Positions 23,622-35,529 of a DNA stretch of 64,000 bases are shown here, in pieces. Under the pieces are notes generated by a model. The model was not told where the DNA came from. It was given only the letters and a program-made list of their open reading frames with translations, and did not search any database. Origin of the DNA: Phellopilus nigrolimitatus (lineage: Eukaryota; Basidiomycota; Agaricomycetes; Hymenochaetales; Hymenochaetaceae); contig JAJOHG010000030.1 of the NCBI GenBank assembly GCA_021029095.1, positions 186,001 to 250,000 on the forward strand, in the 5' to 3' direction. Every line of letters starts with the position of its first letter. Position 1 is the stretch's first letter. Both the position numbers and the translations under genes were made by a program.

Positions 23622-25205
23622 TTATATGACGGTCACGAAGACGCCCGCGACAAGCGAGAGCGCCAGAACGCCGGCGCTGAGCGCAGAAGGAGCGGCGAAC
23701 GTGTGCAGATGGCTTGCAGCGTTGGACGACGAGCGCTGGTTGCTCCCGCCCGTCGCCGTCACTGCCGCGGCAACGCTGCCGAGCGTCGGTGTGGGCACCG
23801 TCGCCTTGACGTTGTCACTCATGTCGGTCGCGACGGTCGAGAGGTTCGCGAAGCCGACGGACGGCGGGTTGAAGCGGAAGACGGAGTACACGTTCTTGAG
23901 GAACGTGTCGCCGACGATCCACGCGGGCGTGCCCGAGCCGCTCATGTCGAGTTCGAAGAAGCCGCCGAGGCACTCGCTGCTCGAGAGCTGCGTGAGCTGG
24001 AAATCCGTGCTGCTGATCGGCCACGTTTGGCCGCCGAACGTCATCGTGACCGCGACGTCCGTCGAGCACGGGTAGATGTAGTAGCCCTGGTAGTTGCCCG
24101 TGCCAGCCGTCGCACCTGGGATCTGCGCATAGAACGCGGAGATGACGCTCGAGGGCCCACCGACGAGGGTCGTTCCCGTGTCAATAGCGGCGTACGAACT
24201 CGACCCGGAAGGTAGCGTCACAGAGCTTCCTTGCACGGTCAGTTGGGTCAGAGGCAGAATCCAGTACGTGCCCTGCCCGCCCGGGATGTTTTGGAAGTCG
24301 ATGTTGCCGGTGTATAGGCTAGTGTTGACGAAGCCTAAAAGTAGACGTTGTCAGTCAAATTCTTAACAAGCACCGGTCTCAATCAAGATCGACGCACCCA
24401 TGGTAAATGTGCCTCCCGGTTCAAGAGGTTGGGCATTTTGCTTCTCGACAAAACGAGTCAACTGGAAGGACATGACTGGCGAATCCCATGAGCCGCTCTG
24501 GACCAGATTCTGCCAGAAAGGCGTTGCTCCCGACGAGGCGATTTTCTGAAATGCTAGACCCATCAAACCTGAGACCGGGTCATTGAGCAGCCCGCTAGTT
24601 ATTTGGTCGCAGACCGCTGTACGTGAAAGAGAATGGTCAGGAAAATAAAATAAAATAAAAGCCGTATAGTACCACATACCGAAAGTCTGCTTCGAGACGG
24701 AGAAACCAGCCATCTGAATCGTATCCTGCGCCAAAGCACCTTGAGCTGCTCCGCTTCCGTAGGTAATGGAAAACGGAGTCGTTAGATTTTTAAACGAGGA
24801 TGAGGCGCTGGAATCGAAGGCGGGGACGCCTCCGCAGGTGGTACAGCTTTGATCAGCGATCCAGAGGTCGCTGGACCCGGTGTCGAGAATGACATTGAAG
24901 GCGACGGGCGGTGTCCCAATGGCTAGCGAGCCATAGTAGGTCGAGTCGGCATTCTGGTTGACGATGAGGTTCGTGCCCGAAGTGCGTCTTGTTCTGCGGC
25001 GAGCGTCCGTAGGCTGGCCAGAGTACTTCGCAATGAGGCTGTCCCGATGGGCCTTCGCCCAGAGCCCCCATTCGTCATATGTGCGCTCGGGGGCGCGGCG
25101 GGAAAGCGAGATAGTCTGTCCTTGGGGGCCTGCTTGACCGGGCGCCGCAAAAGAGTCGCAGGCAAGGGAGATGAGGAGGGCAAGGGTGGAGGTAGATGGT
25201 CGCAT
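23622..25205 (-). CDS. Pepsin-family aspartic protease, secreted, probably GPI-anchored
   Basis: Starts MRPSTSTLALLISLACDSFA, a clear secretion signal. A propeptide rich in basic residues follows (about residues 20-75). The mature enzyme has the first catalytic motif in NVILDTGSSDLW and the second in AAIDTGTTLVGG, with the flap region YGSGAAQGALAQD and the C-terminal WIVGDTFLKNVYSVF block typical of A1 peptidases. A Ser/Thr-rich stalk leads to a C-terminal hydrophobic segment (SALSAGVLALSLVAGVFVTV), which suggests a GPI attachment signal and location at the cell surface. Two introns lie near 24336-24400 and 24605-24690. Both catalytic Asp are present, so it should be active. Substrate is unknown. 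Confidence 0.95.
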
Positions 25206-25315
25206 AACTGTAGCCGCAGCGACGCCCGAGAGGAGGACAGGAGGAGGATGGAGGAGGGGGTAGGAGTTTGTGGGAAAGAGCGTAAGCGAGCTCGACCTGC
25301 GAGCTACGTCGAGAT

Positions 25316-25323
25316 CTTATAAG
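25316..25323 (-). promoter_or_regulatory. TATA-like element of the aspartic protease gene
   Basis: The palindromic CTTATAAG lies about 111-118 bp upstream of the protease start codon at 25205. Confidence 0.4.
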
Positions 25324-26058
25324 CGAAGTGCGGAGTGGTCGGGTCTAAGATGAGGACCAGGAGAGGCGAAGCACAAGACAAGCCTAACTGCGCCTTCTTG
25401 CGTAAGCAGCGCCACCGCAGCAGTCCGACTGCGCGACCATTTCCGTCCTCGGCTTCAAGAAACAGTTAGATAAAGGACGGTGTCCCTCACAATTCATCGC
25501 TTTTCTCTGAAATACTTGATTCCTTTCTCTAGACCTATCTACCCTTACCAGAGCGCCAGCTCGGCAAACCTCGGCGTCGTCAGTTTGGGATGACGAGTCT
25601 TGGAGTCTTACCTCCATCTGTGACTAATACTAAACGACATAACGCATACGACTTTCCTCGTACCAGTGCTTTATTTTGGCCAAGTTTCATTTCAAACTTG
25701 CCCGCAAAATGCATTTCATTTTAGCATGTAACATGCATTCACACCCGCGAATCAGCCATTTGAAAATTTGATTCGTTCCGTCCTAGGGGTGGTCAGTGAC
25801 GCTTCATGCTGCGGCCAGGCTGTGATTCCGGTGCTGCGCCCTTATAAATCTCCTCCGACAGTGGCCACAGCCAGCCCCGGCGCCCGTCTCACGCATATTT
25901 AGCTTGGCAATTACGCTGCTGAAGCCGAATAAGCATTCGATTGACAGAAATGGGCATGTTGCAATGCTCAGCATTCTGAAAGCCTCAAAAAGTTTCATTT
26001 ATTTATTTTCCTATGCCCCGATAAAATCAATAGAAATTCACAAATGCAAGGCAAAGGA
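25324..26058. other. Intergenic, no gene seen
   Basis: About 735 bp between the protease promoter and the stop of the EFM6-like gene. It becomes AT-rich toward the right. Frames are short and no domain was recognised. Confidence 0.4.
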
Positions 26059-27433
26059 TCACTTCGCCACTATACCTGTCTCGCTCTGAGTCTGCAGCCT
26101 ACAGCCATCGAGAGCGACTTTCCAACCCACCCACACCGCAAAACTTGCGCCCAACCAGCTCCCCTCCCCATCTCCTTCTCCCTCCTCTCTCCCCTCCCCA
26201 CCAACCCTCCATATCTCCCACCCGCCCAAGCCGATCCACCGCTCGAGGAACTCGCGCACGACGTCCACCGCGCGCAGTTCGACCGCGACGAGCACCCTCG
26301 TGCGCCCCGGCGCGGCGAAGCGCTCAAGCGCCGCGAGGAACGCAGGCACCAGCGTGGGGTTATACACGCAGTCCGCGGCGAGCACGATGTCCGGCGGGTC
26401 TGCGCCGTGTGCCGGCCGAAAAAGCGCGGCGCGCGCGTGCGGTGGCGTAGCGTGTACCTGAAGCCAGTCGAGCGGCTCCACGGAGACCGCGCTCGCCGTG
26501 GCCGCAGGTTTTGATGCACGCCTGGATGACGACGTTGATGAGCGGCGTATGGAGGAGGGACGGTGAGCTTCGGCGGGCGCGAGTGCGCTTTGAACAGAAG
26601 GCAAGTTTGCGGTGACGTTCTTCCGTATGAGCGGCACCAGATAGTCGAGGTCGGTCGCTGTGTAGTGCCGCACCCAGGGCGAGAGGATGAGACTCAGTAA
26701 ACCAGTACCAGCTCTAAGATATTCAGGGTCAGGCATAGTCATAAGCCGAAGTCAGTTTGCGAGGTACCCTAGTTCCAGTACATCGCACTCCTTCAGCCGT
26801 TCCCGATTGAAGAGAGCTGTCGCAGAATTCGAGCAGAGTTCGCGAAGGAGAGCCTGACCTAGGACCACACTAGATCACAATGTAAAAGCACGGGTATCTG
26901 CGAGGATGGGGAAGCAGGGGTTACCTCACTCTCCAGAGCACACTGCCTTTTTGCATAGTAGTCAAAATAATTAGCGATAAATTGAAACGTCCAAGCAAGA
27001 GCTGACCTGTGTCTCCCTTTTTCGTACGCAGCGCGGTTTTGTCTTGCTGAAGCTCGATCTCGAGAATACGACCCTCTATTGAAGGCTTCGAGTGTAATTT
27101 TCTGCTTTGCCGCTTCAGATAAGGCGAAGAGGAAGAGGAAGCCCCAGCGACGGCTGCTTGTTGTGTAGATGGCGGCAACTCGAAACGGACAGCCAGAGTG
27201 TCATGCTTCGAGTCGACCGAGCCCAGCCCAGTGAATTTCTGTGTTCCGTCTTGTGCGTCCTTTGAAGATAGATGCGTGTATAACAAGAATATCTGCACGG
27301 TGTTAAGTTTGCGTAAGGCTTTGCCAGAAAAAAGGCGTAGACTGACCTCTTCGTCTGGATCATCGACTCTGACAGAGTTAGCTGGCAGTCTTATAAGGTT
27401 ATTTGAATCGTGTGCTATAACATTTTCTGTCAT
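26059..27433 (-). CDS. Lysine methyltransferase, METTL21/EFM6-like
   Basis: Starts MTENVIAHDSNNLIRLPANS. Further exons contain KPSIEGRILEIELQQDKTAL, then GSVLW.. and LGQALLRELCS. Motif I of the seven-beta-strand methyltransferase fold, DVLELGAGTGLLSLI, is completed exactly by splicing across an intron near 26715-26768. Post-I and motif II parts follow (YTATDLDYLVPLIRKNV and PDIVLAADCVYNPTLVPAFL). The ADCVYN block is typical of Methyltransf_16 protein-lysine methyltransferases; the length and N-terminal pattern resemble yeast Efm6, which modifies elongation factor eEF1A. It is divergent from the rhomboid gene with about 230 bp between starts. Family is firm; the exact orthology is inferred. 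Confidence 0.85.
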
Positions 27434-27663
27434 TTGTAGTGGTCTCCGCGATTGCTGTTGCCAGAAAGGAAAACTAACAAGTCCACGTTGTGGCTAGCCG
27501 AGTGACGAACGCGTCCGGCGAGTCGCGACGTCTCGGATTTATTTTATTTTATTTTTCTGAAATTCTGAGTTCATTCTACAGCGGCCTCCTCGGCAACACC
27601 GATCTCGTCCGCCGGCGCCGTCTCGCTGTTCGTCCACGGCATACGCATCGTCGGCTACTTCAA
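27434..27663. promoter_or_regulatory. Divergent promoter of the methyltransferase and rhomboid genes
   Basis: A 230-bp gap between two divergent starts. It contains an ATTTTATTTT tract near 27540-27556 but no strict TATA box. Confidence 0.4.
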
Positions 27664-29469
27664 ATGCACCCCCTCGCGGCGTCGTCGACCCGACTCCTGC
27701 GCACTCCGTGTCTCCGTCTCGCACACCAACGCTCGCCGCTGCGCTCAGTGCGCTTCCTCCGGCGAGTATCGCGCACAGACGCGCACAACCACGTCGACTC
27801 CCTGAGAAGACCGCCGCCGTTTCACGAGGAGCCCGCGAAGGCAGACTCTGAGAAAGCGCGGGATGCAGCTGTCCAGTCGGGATCTAGCTCTGGGTCGGGA
27901 TCCGGATCGGGGCTGGGGCTGGCGTCGGCGGGGCGCCCGACAACGTTTCGTGCGGAGCTGTTGAAGGAGGACCCGACGTTCGAGCAGCCCAGGTTCCAGG
28001 ACGGGGTCGGCACGCCCAAAATATGGAAGCATGTCGCGGTGCGTTCAGCTCAGCCCGTCTTTCTTTTTTAAGCACGTTCAGGCCTGACGTCCGCTCGCTG
28101 CACATCTCAGTTCGCATGCGTGCTCTCGGGCGTCGTGTATATAAATGCCGCCGAGCATACGAACATCGACACAAGGCGGATAAGGTCGATGTTACGCAAC
28201 CAGAGGCTGGTCACCAGCGAAAACCTTCGCCGTGTCCGGGTGACGCTCCTGTCCGAGGCATGCGCTCTTCCTTCTCGCTCCCGTCTACACTAACTAGATA
28301 GCACATTCACCGGACAGAAACTGAAAGCGTGGTTGGCGACAGTAAAAGATGCGATCTCAGACCTGCCGACTACTGTTTCGTACCCAATCCTTTGGGCATA
28401 TGTAAAGTGCGGCAACTGGTACATCAGTTTGCCTGAGGGCAAACGGATATGCTACCAAATCTGTGCGATCAACGGCGTTGTTTTCCTCATGTGGCAGATG
28501 AAGTCTCTAAAGCCGTTCATGCAATCCAATTTCATGCACCACCCTCTGTCGGGAAAGTACTTCACCCTCCTTACTAGCGTATTCAGGTAAGTGTAGGGGA
28601 AAGGAATGGGAGCAAGTTCATACAAATATTGACAATTATGGACAACTTGAATAGCCATCAATCTCTTATACATCTACTCGCTAACTCATTCGCTCTGGTC
28701 GGCTTCGGTACGTGCTGTTTTTGGCGGTGTTCTCTTCATATCCTCAATTTTTTTCCACCAGGCTCCGCCGCTACTGCTTATCTGGCTAAGAGCCAAGCAA
28801 ACAATAAGGAGGGCCTGCTGGAGTCGACCCCGAAATATCACTTCTGGGCGCTCTTCGTCAGCGGTAGCCTTCCCATTTTCTATGTCTTTCTACAGGACAC
28901 TGATGGATCCCTTACCCAGCCGGCCTCTTCTCCGCGCTCGTCTCGCATGTCGTGACTACACGCGTCACCCTCCCCCGCCTCCTCGCACAGCTCCGCTCCC
29001 CGTCGAATATCAACGTCCCCAGCGGAGCTTCTACCGTCACTGGCACCGCATTCCGCAGAACAGGGGCGGCCGCGAAGGAGAAGGCGACAGAGGCGGTGCC
29101 GCGAAACATACTTCCGTCGCTGGGAGCGTCGGGCGCGATCTACGCGACCGTGACGCTCACGGCACTCGCGTTCCCCGATGCGCAGGTCTTCCTGCTCTTC
29201 CCGCCCATTCCTATGCCGATAACATGGGGCGTTGGCGGGATGGTCGCATTGGATGTAATCGGAATTCTCCGAGGTTGGCGGTAAGTTCTCTCTAGCCTCC
29301 AGCTCTGCGTCGTATGCACACTTAGCTGATGTAATATGGTGCCAGGCTATTCGATCATTGGGCACACCTTGGCGGAGCGGCGTTTGGTGCGATTTACTAT
29401 AAATACGGACCGGACTTTTGGAACTATAACAGGGCACTGCACGCAAAGAGTGTCTTGGGGGAGACATAG
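27664..29469 (+). CDS. Mitochondrial rhomboid protease, PARL/Pcp1-like
   Basis: The first exon encodes an Arg/Ser-rich presequence (MHPLAASSTRLLRTPCLRLA), the hallmark of mitochondrial import. Further exons carry KIWKHVA, a membrane helix (FACVLSGVVYINA), KLKAWLATVKDAISDLPT, YQICAINGVVFLMWQM, the HPLSGKYFTLLTSVFR block and several more transmembrane segments. The catalytic Ser lies in SLGASGAIYATVTL and the catalytic His in DHWAHLGGAAFGAIYY near the C-terminus; the protein ends at SVLGET. Fungal Pcp1 cleaves inner-membrane proteins such as the dynamin-like Mgm1, controlling mitochondrial fusion. About six introns are needed, most with clear GT..AG ends. Activity residues are intact. Confidence 0.92.
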
Positions 29470-29728
29470 AATGGCCGAGCAGACTGGATTGTCTATTCTG
29501 TATCTTTACATTTCCATAGAACTTGTATACGTAGTCTGCAATGATCCCCCTTCATTAAATCAATGCTATCCGTATAATTTTCAAAGTGGATCGTCGTCGA
29601 TCCTATGCACTGCCACAGGAGCCTTCGACAGCCACTTTTAATTTCTAAACCTTATTTCTTTTCTACCACCTCCATCGGGATTCTACCCGTATCTGTATAA
29701 GTGATCCAAGTGCAGCACGTATTGCAAC

Positions 29729-31262
29729 ATGTTCTACTACATCCACTTTACTCGCCCTCCTCCTGAACAAGCTTTCCTGTCCCACTCTCTGCGCATCGCA
29801 CCGAATATCGCAAACGACTTGCGCACCGAGTTCCCGAAAACAAATGAAGGAATTGACATATACTACGCGTGGGTCAAGGCATCAGAAAACAGCAGAAAAA
29901 GCGCATCTACAAGCGCTGCAGGAGCATCCAGAGCGCTCGGGCCTATGACTCCCCCACTGAAGCTCATGACTTGCAAGGGAGAGACGTACGAGAAAGTGCC
30001 AGTGTTTCCCCCGAAGGATGCGCGCGAGGGCGAACGCTGGCAGCTGCTCCTCTGCACAAAGCCCGCGCGCCTCGGAAAACATGCCACATCTGTAGACTTG
30101 TCTCCCCCTTCTTCGCGTTCGTCCAAGGATTTCGATACCCAGTACGAACGCGATGCTGAATGGTCGGACTTCGGCGCGCACGTGTTCCCTATCCTCTCCG
30201 AGCCCGTGCTCTTCCGCAAGGGTGCACCGGGGAAGACGCTCGCGGAAAAGAAGCAAGTACAGAACGAGCGCATCTTGAAGTTTCCTTCGCTCTGGGGCAC
30301 GTCGGTCGGCCCGCTGCGCATAACGGAGCACCTCTCGTACGATCTGGATAAGGTGCAGTTTTATTTATTCAAACCAGTGGGTTTAGGAACGATAGTGAAA
30401 TTAATGTTTGCGATGCCTTGAACGAAGAAAGTCTGGGATAGCGGGATGGGCTTGTCGCATTGGCTTGTCTCGACTATGGTCGGAGCTCTCGATGCCCCGC
30501 CGATTATACGTAGTCTCATGGATAGTAAAAGCCCAACCATTCTTGAACTAGGTAAACTACACCTCATCTTATCCGGAATTCTGTGTATTGCACTAACTAC
30601 TTGATACCCAGGTGCAGGAACTGGCTTGGTTTCCCTTGTTCTTTCCGCCTTGCTCAGCCATCATCCAGAGATGTCCAGCCCAAAAGTGATCGCGACAGAT
30701 CTAGGTTTGTCCTTCCTTTTCCTTTTCCCAGAGGATTTCCCATTAGTGACTGGCGTCAATTTGTTTTGTGGTGTCAAGCGTCGGCGATGGAGGTACTGGG
30801 CAACAATATCACAGCCAACGACCATTGGCTGCCGACTGTGCGTCCCAAAGCGGTTGTGCTTGACTGGGATGACGAGACACTCCCAGTCGAGGTCCAGGAG
30901 GGCGTAGATTTCATCATGTCAGTCCACCTCTTCCATTGATTTACTTATTTTAATCCATGGTCTTGCATTGCAGAATGGCCGACGTGACATACAACACGGA
31001 CTCCTTCCCCGCGCTTATCGGCACTCTCTCCCGCCTCTCCCGTTCCAGGAAAGGCCTCGCGAGGCAGACAAACCAGGCAGTTCAGCCACCGCAACTGCCA
31101 GAGACGACGGCACTGCTAGCATACAAGGAACGCGACCCAGACGAGCGCCGGCTCTGGGACATGGCGCTCGCTATTGGGCTCCGGTTGGACGAGGTTGCGC
31201 GTGTCCGCGGTGCAGGAGGGCACCCGGTCGAGATATATGCAGGGACGTTCCAGCCCTCTTAA
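29729..31262 (+). CDS. Methyltransferase family 16 (putative protein-lysine methyltransferase)
   Basis: The first exon, MFYYIHFTRPPPEQAFL to about 30351, holds a divergent N-terminal region. Later exons give KVWDSGMGLSHWLVSTM, the SAM-binding motif ILELGAGTGLVSLVLSALL (spliced near 30550-30611), KVIATDL, NNITANDHWLPTVRP, VVLDWDDETLP and, after another intron, ADVTYNTDSFPALIGTL, which is the post-II block of Methyltransf_16 enzymes. The C-terminus ends EIYAGTFQPS at 31262. The protein likely methylates a lysine on a cytosolic protein; the target is not known. Together with the EFM6-like gene, two members of this family flank the rhomboid gene. Confidence 0.85.
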
Positions 31263-31662
31263 AAATAGTATTTGCCGAGAGACGGTGTACAAATGAGACA
31301 GGAGCATTAATAGCATTAATTTACGAATACTTCTGGGAGATATGTGCGTACAGACAGTAGAATCTACGAAGCTTGATTGATTGTCTACTAAAACACACGG
31401 GACGTGCGAGGATTCAAGTCGGAATGAGGTTGTCCGAGTCCGGTGTGTAACGAGATGAAAGAGCGATTGAAGTCCGAGAATGCATGTCAGAAGAGCAGAA
31501 GCGATAAAAGTCAAGGGCGAACAGAGAAAACATAGCGCTAACAAGGATGTATGGATAGTACATGCCAGTCCAGATCCCAAACGAATATCACAGTAGCCAT
31601 AGAGTGAGATTGATCAGATCCGCAAGTCCAAGTTAATAATATAGGCGCCTCTTGTCGGTATT
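31263..31662. other. Intergenic between convergent genes
   Basis: 400 bp between the methyltransferase stop and the stop of the coiled-coil gene on the other strand. Nothing beyond probable 3' untranslated regions was recognised. Confidence 0.4.
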
Positions 31663-34527
31663 TTATTCGTCAAGCAGTTCGTCGAACCAGAGATCGATCC
31701 CCGAAGAATCATTGTCGACGACGAGTAATCTTTTCGCCCGGCCAGCTGGCTGGCGGAGCTAGAGAACAGAGAACCAAGAAGGCATTTTGTTGTTAGATTT
31801 GAGATAAATAAGTCAAGATAGATTTGTTCAGCATTATGTTCGACAACCTCTTACAAAACAGACGACGCACCGAAGTCCTAGAAGGTCCAGCGTTGGAACC
31901 TGTGTGATTGCCGTATGCGTCTGGCACCTGCGAGAGGCCGAAAATGTCGGCGTCGCCGTCATTGTCCAGGTTGTTAGCATCCTGGCCGCACGCAGTTTCC
32001 TCAACAACGCGTGCGCCAGCATCTGAGAAAGGATTTGACGGTCCGGCAAAGTCAATGTCGCTATGGACGTGCGCCAGCGCTGCCGCAAGGGGGGAGTCCG
32101 AACCGGCAATCCAGTTGCGCTCGTCCTCATCTCCGTCGGAACTAGTGGTGATCATCCAGGATTTGTGCGCTTTGCGTCGAAGCATTTTCGATGCCGACTG
32201 CTGTTCGATACTCTTCCCTGGTTTGGCAGCTGGGATCGGCTGCTCATCCCTTGACGTCGGCCTGTGCTGTGCCTCGTCCTGACCCAGTTGGTTCTCCCGT
32301 CCCCGTTCCCTCGTAAGGATAGTTGTCGGCAGGCACTGCGACGCGCGAAGCGGGCTGTTTGGTGGGCCGTGTTCAGACGCCGCGCTGGTCTCGGTCGCGT
32401 TCGACGCACCCGTCGTCGTCCTTTTTGGGCTGGGATCTTTGGACTCGCTCATCTTGGCTTTCGCTTTCGAACCGGTCCCTGCGTCGGTGCTCGTGGATGC
32501 ATATGTGTCCGCGGTGACCATCGCATCCGGCACCGGCAAAAGCGCAGCAGTAGTTGTGGCTACAGGAGCAGCCTTCTTGCCCTTGCCTTTGCTCGTGGAC
32601 TTGCTCTTGCTCTTTCCCTTCCCGACTGCGCCTTCTGCATCGTTCACGCTTGTCTTGGCCTTGGCCTGCGGCTTAGCTCTGCTTTTGCCTTTTCCTTTGC
32701 TCTTACTCTTACTCGTACCCGTACCTTTTTCGGTGTCCACGGCCTGCTTAGCGACAGCAGTAGTGCCCGAGGCCCCTTCATCGAGAATCGGATTTCCTGC
32801 GCGCGTAATGTCAGCCGGCGGCCGATCGACGGAAATCAACATGGATTGTCGTGGCCCGACAAGCGCAGGCGGGTTTGCAAGCGCAGATGCGCGGGTAACG
32901 CGAGCTGGAACGGTCGCATGTGACCCCCGGGATGGGAGAGCAGAATGCGTCTGAACAACCCTCGCATCCGAAGACAGACCATCCATATCCACGTCAGCAC
33001 CCACGTTCGTATCAGTAACGACGTTGAGATCAGCTCCAGTATCAGTGCGAGGGTTGGCGAAAGCGGCTATATGCGCCGTGGCGGAAGAGACAGTGCGCGT
33101 GCGTGTACGCGGCAAGGTGAATGCATGGTCATTAATCGGAGCACTAAGAAACAAGGGTTGAAGTGCTCGCCCAGTCAGAAGAAGCCCCGGTGAGCTGGAA
33201 ACTGGAGAGCGCGTGGGAGTCTCAGGGGAGAGCTTAGCAGCTTCCGTCTTCGTCTCCGTCGGAGCGCGCCGCATTGACCCGCGCGAGAGCAGGCGCCCAG
33301 ACGTCCAAAGGCTTGCACGCCGACGGAGGGTTGGCGGGGAGGTCGGAGCGCGGTCCTCCGAATGCGAGTCGGAAGGAATGCGCGCTGTCACTGCGATCGA
33401 GGGTCGGCGACGCGTGGAGGCTACAGGGACGGGATCGTCGTTCGCGGCGCGTTTGCGTTTCTCCCCTGTTGCCGGCTGTGGTTGCTGTTGCTGTTGAATA
33501 TTCTCCCCCGCAACTGCAACCGGCGGCGCGAGCGTCGTGGGGATCCGCGCAACAAACTTCTCCATCGCATCCTGCACTGTGACTTTCACAACCGGGCATA
33601 GCGCAGCAACGACCTTCTCAATGAGCGCATTTTGGTGTGTGTCGAAGTGCAGCGGGACGGCGCGGACAAGCGGCTCGAGCGGCGCGAGCGCTGCTGCAAG
33701 CTGCGTCTGCTGAACCTGGAGTGCCTGGAGCGCACCCGCATGCGTATGTGCAGTCTGTGTTTGCTGTACTTGGAGCGCCTGGAGAGCGCCTGCATGCGTG
33801 TGCACAGTCTGCGTAAGCGATGTGAGGGATGCGGTCTGTGCATCGTAGAGCTTGAAACGGGATTTATTAAGCATATATGCTTATACGAGTGTAAGATTTA
33901 GGGGAACGTACGGAGGCGAGGTGCGCGATCTTCTCGCCTGCCTTCTCTAATGTGGTTCCTTGCGTCTCAATTCCCTTCGCGAGCGCTGCCTGGCATTTGT
34001 ACACTGTCTCGTAGTCAGCAATTTCTAAGAATAAAGTGCATATATGCGCTCATTTTCTCCACAACCAGAGCTCACCGGGCTACGATAGTAAGAAATTAGG
34101 ACTCACCGACGTCCGCAAGCTCTGCAACGGTCTTTTCGTTTCCGGCCTCCAGGGCGGCGCGGGAGAGCTCGAGCTGCTTGAGCGCCTGCTCTACCCGCGC
34201 ACCGAGCGCATCCGAGCGCGCAGAGAACTTCTGCACGCACGCCTGTGTATCTTGAAGGAGCACGCGCGTCGTACCGACGCGGTCGGGCAGGATAATTGGG
34301 GGCGCCTTCGCGCTAATGTTGCCGAAGCCGTTCGCATTCACGATTGTGCTTGTGCCGGAGCCACTGCCTAGTGCATCGTCCGGCTGGGACGGAGTGGGCG
34401 CGGCGCGGAGGGCAGGGAGACGTGCCCAGTACGGGCCCTTTGCGAGCAGCTTCGGCGGGCGGGTGTGAGCTGCAGGGACGTCGGGAAGCGGGGGTTGTTG
34501 AGGAGGCGCTTCTGGCGGGAAAGCCAT
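31663..34527 (-). CDS. Unknown large protein with coiled-coil N-terminal half and internal repeat
   Basis: Starts MAFPPEAPPQQPPLPDVPA. Helical, Gln/Leu/Ala-rich exons follow (KFSARSDALGARVEQALKQL, then DYETVYKCQAALAKGIETQ), consistent with a coiled coil. An 18-residue unit, HTHAGALQALQVQQTQTA, is directly repeated near 33715-33815. The long middle is disordered: Lys/Ser-rich SKSKGKGKSRAK-type stretches and many SP sites. A final intron (GTGCGTCG.. to CTCTAG, near 31747-31877) joins SRTSV to a conserved-looking C-terminal tail LRQPAGRAKRLLVVDNDSSG.. LDE, ending at 31663. No named family was recognised; a nuclear scaffold role would be a guess. Confidence 0.6.
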
Positions 34528-35529
34528 GCTGCTCGTACCGTCGACGTCTAGAAAGTCGTGGCGGAGCGCAAGTCGACGCGTGTTCGGAGGTAACGCTTAG
34601 TCAGCGAAAAAAGAACACTTCTTTTCTGCACCAACTCAAAGTCTCAAACACTGATAAGAAGGCGATGAGACGCGATGATAGAATTCAATCAGCATCCGTC
34701 ACCAGAAGATTGGAAAAGATTGCTGTAAAACAAAATCATAAGTGACTTTGATTGAAGATTGTAATATCAGGCGACTCTGCAGCTGATCAGGAGTCCACTA
34801 TACTCGCGATAACAAATTTGCGTACGAGTCGCAAGCAGGGAGGAAGTGATGCACTTACACGTCCAAGAACAGAGCGATTTACGGTTGGGAAAAAGAAGAG
34901 GCTATGTCGAGACCTGTTGGGAAGAAAGTTCTCAGAAGACCATGGAGGTGTAGGAAATGCGGCATTTGGGCGCAAGAAGGCAATCATGGGAGGGCAAGAC
35001 GCGACGCCAGTGGGACAGGAGATCGCGTCAGCGGACTACCGAGAGTCATCATCACGAGCGAAATCTCGCAAGACAGGGATTAAATTATTCAATTGTCGTT
35101 TCCTCCCCTCTGGAAGCTGTCACGAGACTAACTCTGGCAAAAGACAAGCCCATTTCGATTTGCTCTTTTGGTCGTAATGCAGGCTTCCAGTGTGGATATT
35201 TATCATATCAGAGGATCGTTTGGAACCTAATCTTAATCTGAATCAGAGGGTGCCGAGCGGATATCAGTCCGGTTATCTTATCGAGAGAGGTCGTACAGCT
35301 AATTGGTGGCGTGTTATTGGCTTAGTAGTCTGAAAACAATGACTAATCGACTATCAGGATCTCCTTCAAAGGTTGCATATGTACAAGCGACCGCTGAGTC
35401 TCAGCCGACGCTCTTCTTCGTCACTCTCTTCTCCTCGATCCTCCACCTTCTCCATACTCTCGAAAGCAGCCCGCAGCTCGCTGGTGATACCAGCGCACAT
35501 CATCAGATCTTATATCTTGCTTCAGAGCA
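34528..35529. promoter_or_regulatory. Divergent intergenic region upstream of the GATA repressor
   Basis: About 1 kb separates two divergent starts. A tandem TTATCTTATC (two GATAA sites on the minus strand) lies at 35273-35282, about 250 bp upstream of the GATA-factor start, which suggests autoregulation. No gene was seen in the stretch. Confidence 0.5.

Noticed and set aside
32264..32954. Plus-strand frames of about 170-220 codons within the coiled-coil gene
   Set aside because: Antisense to Lys/Ser-rich exon of that gene; hydrophobic Leu/Phe runs come from reading the complement of Lys codons.
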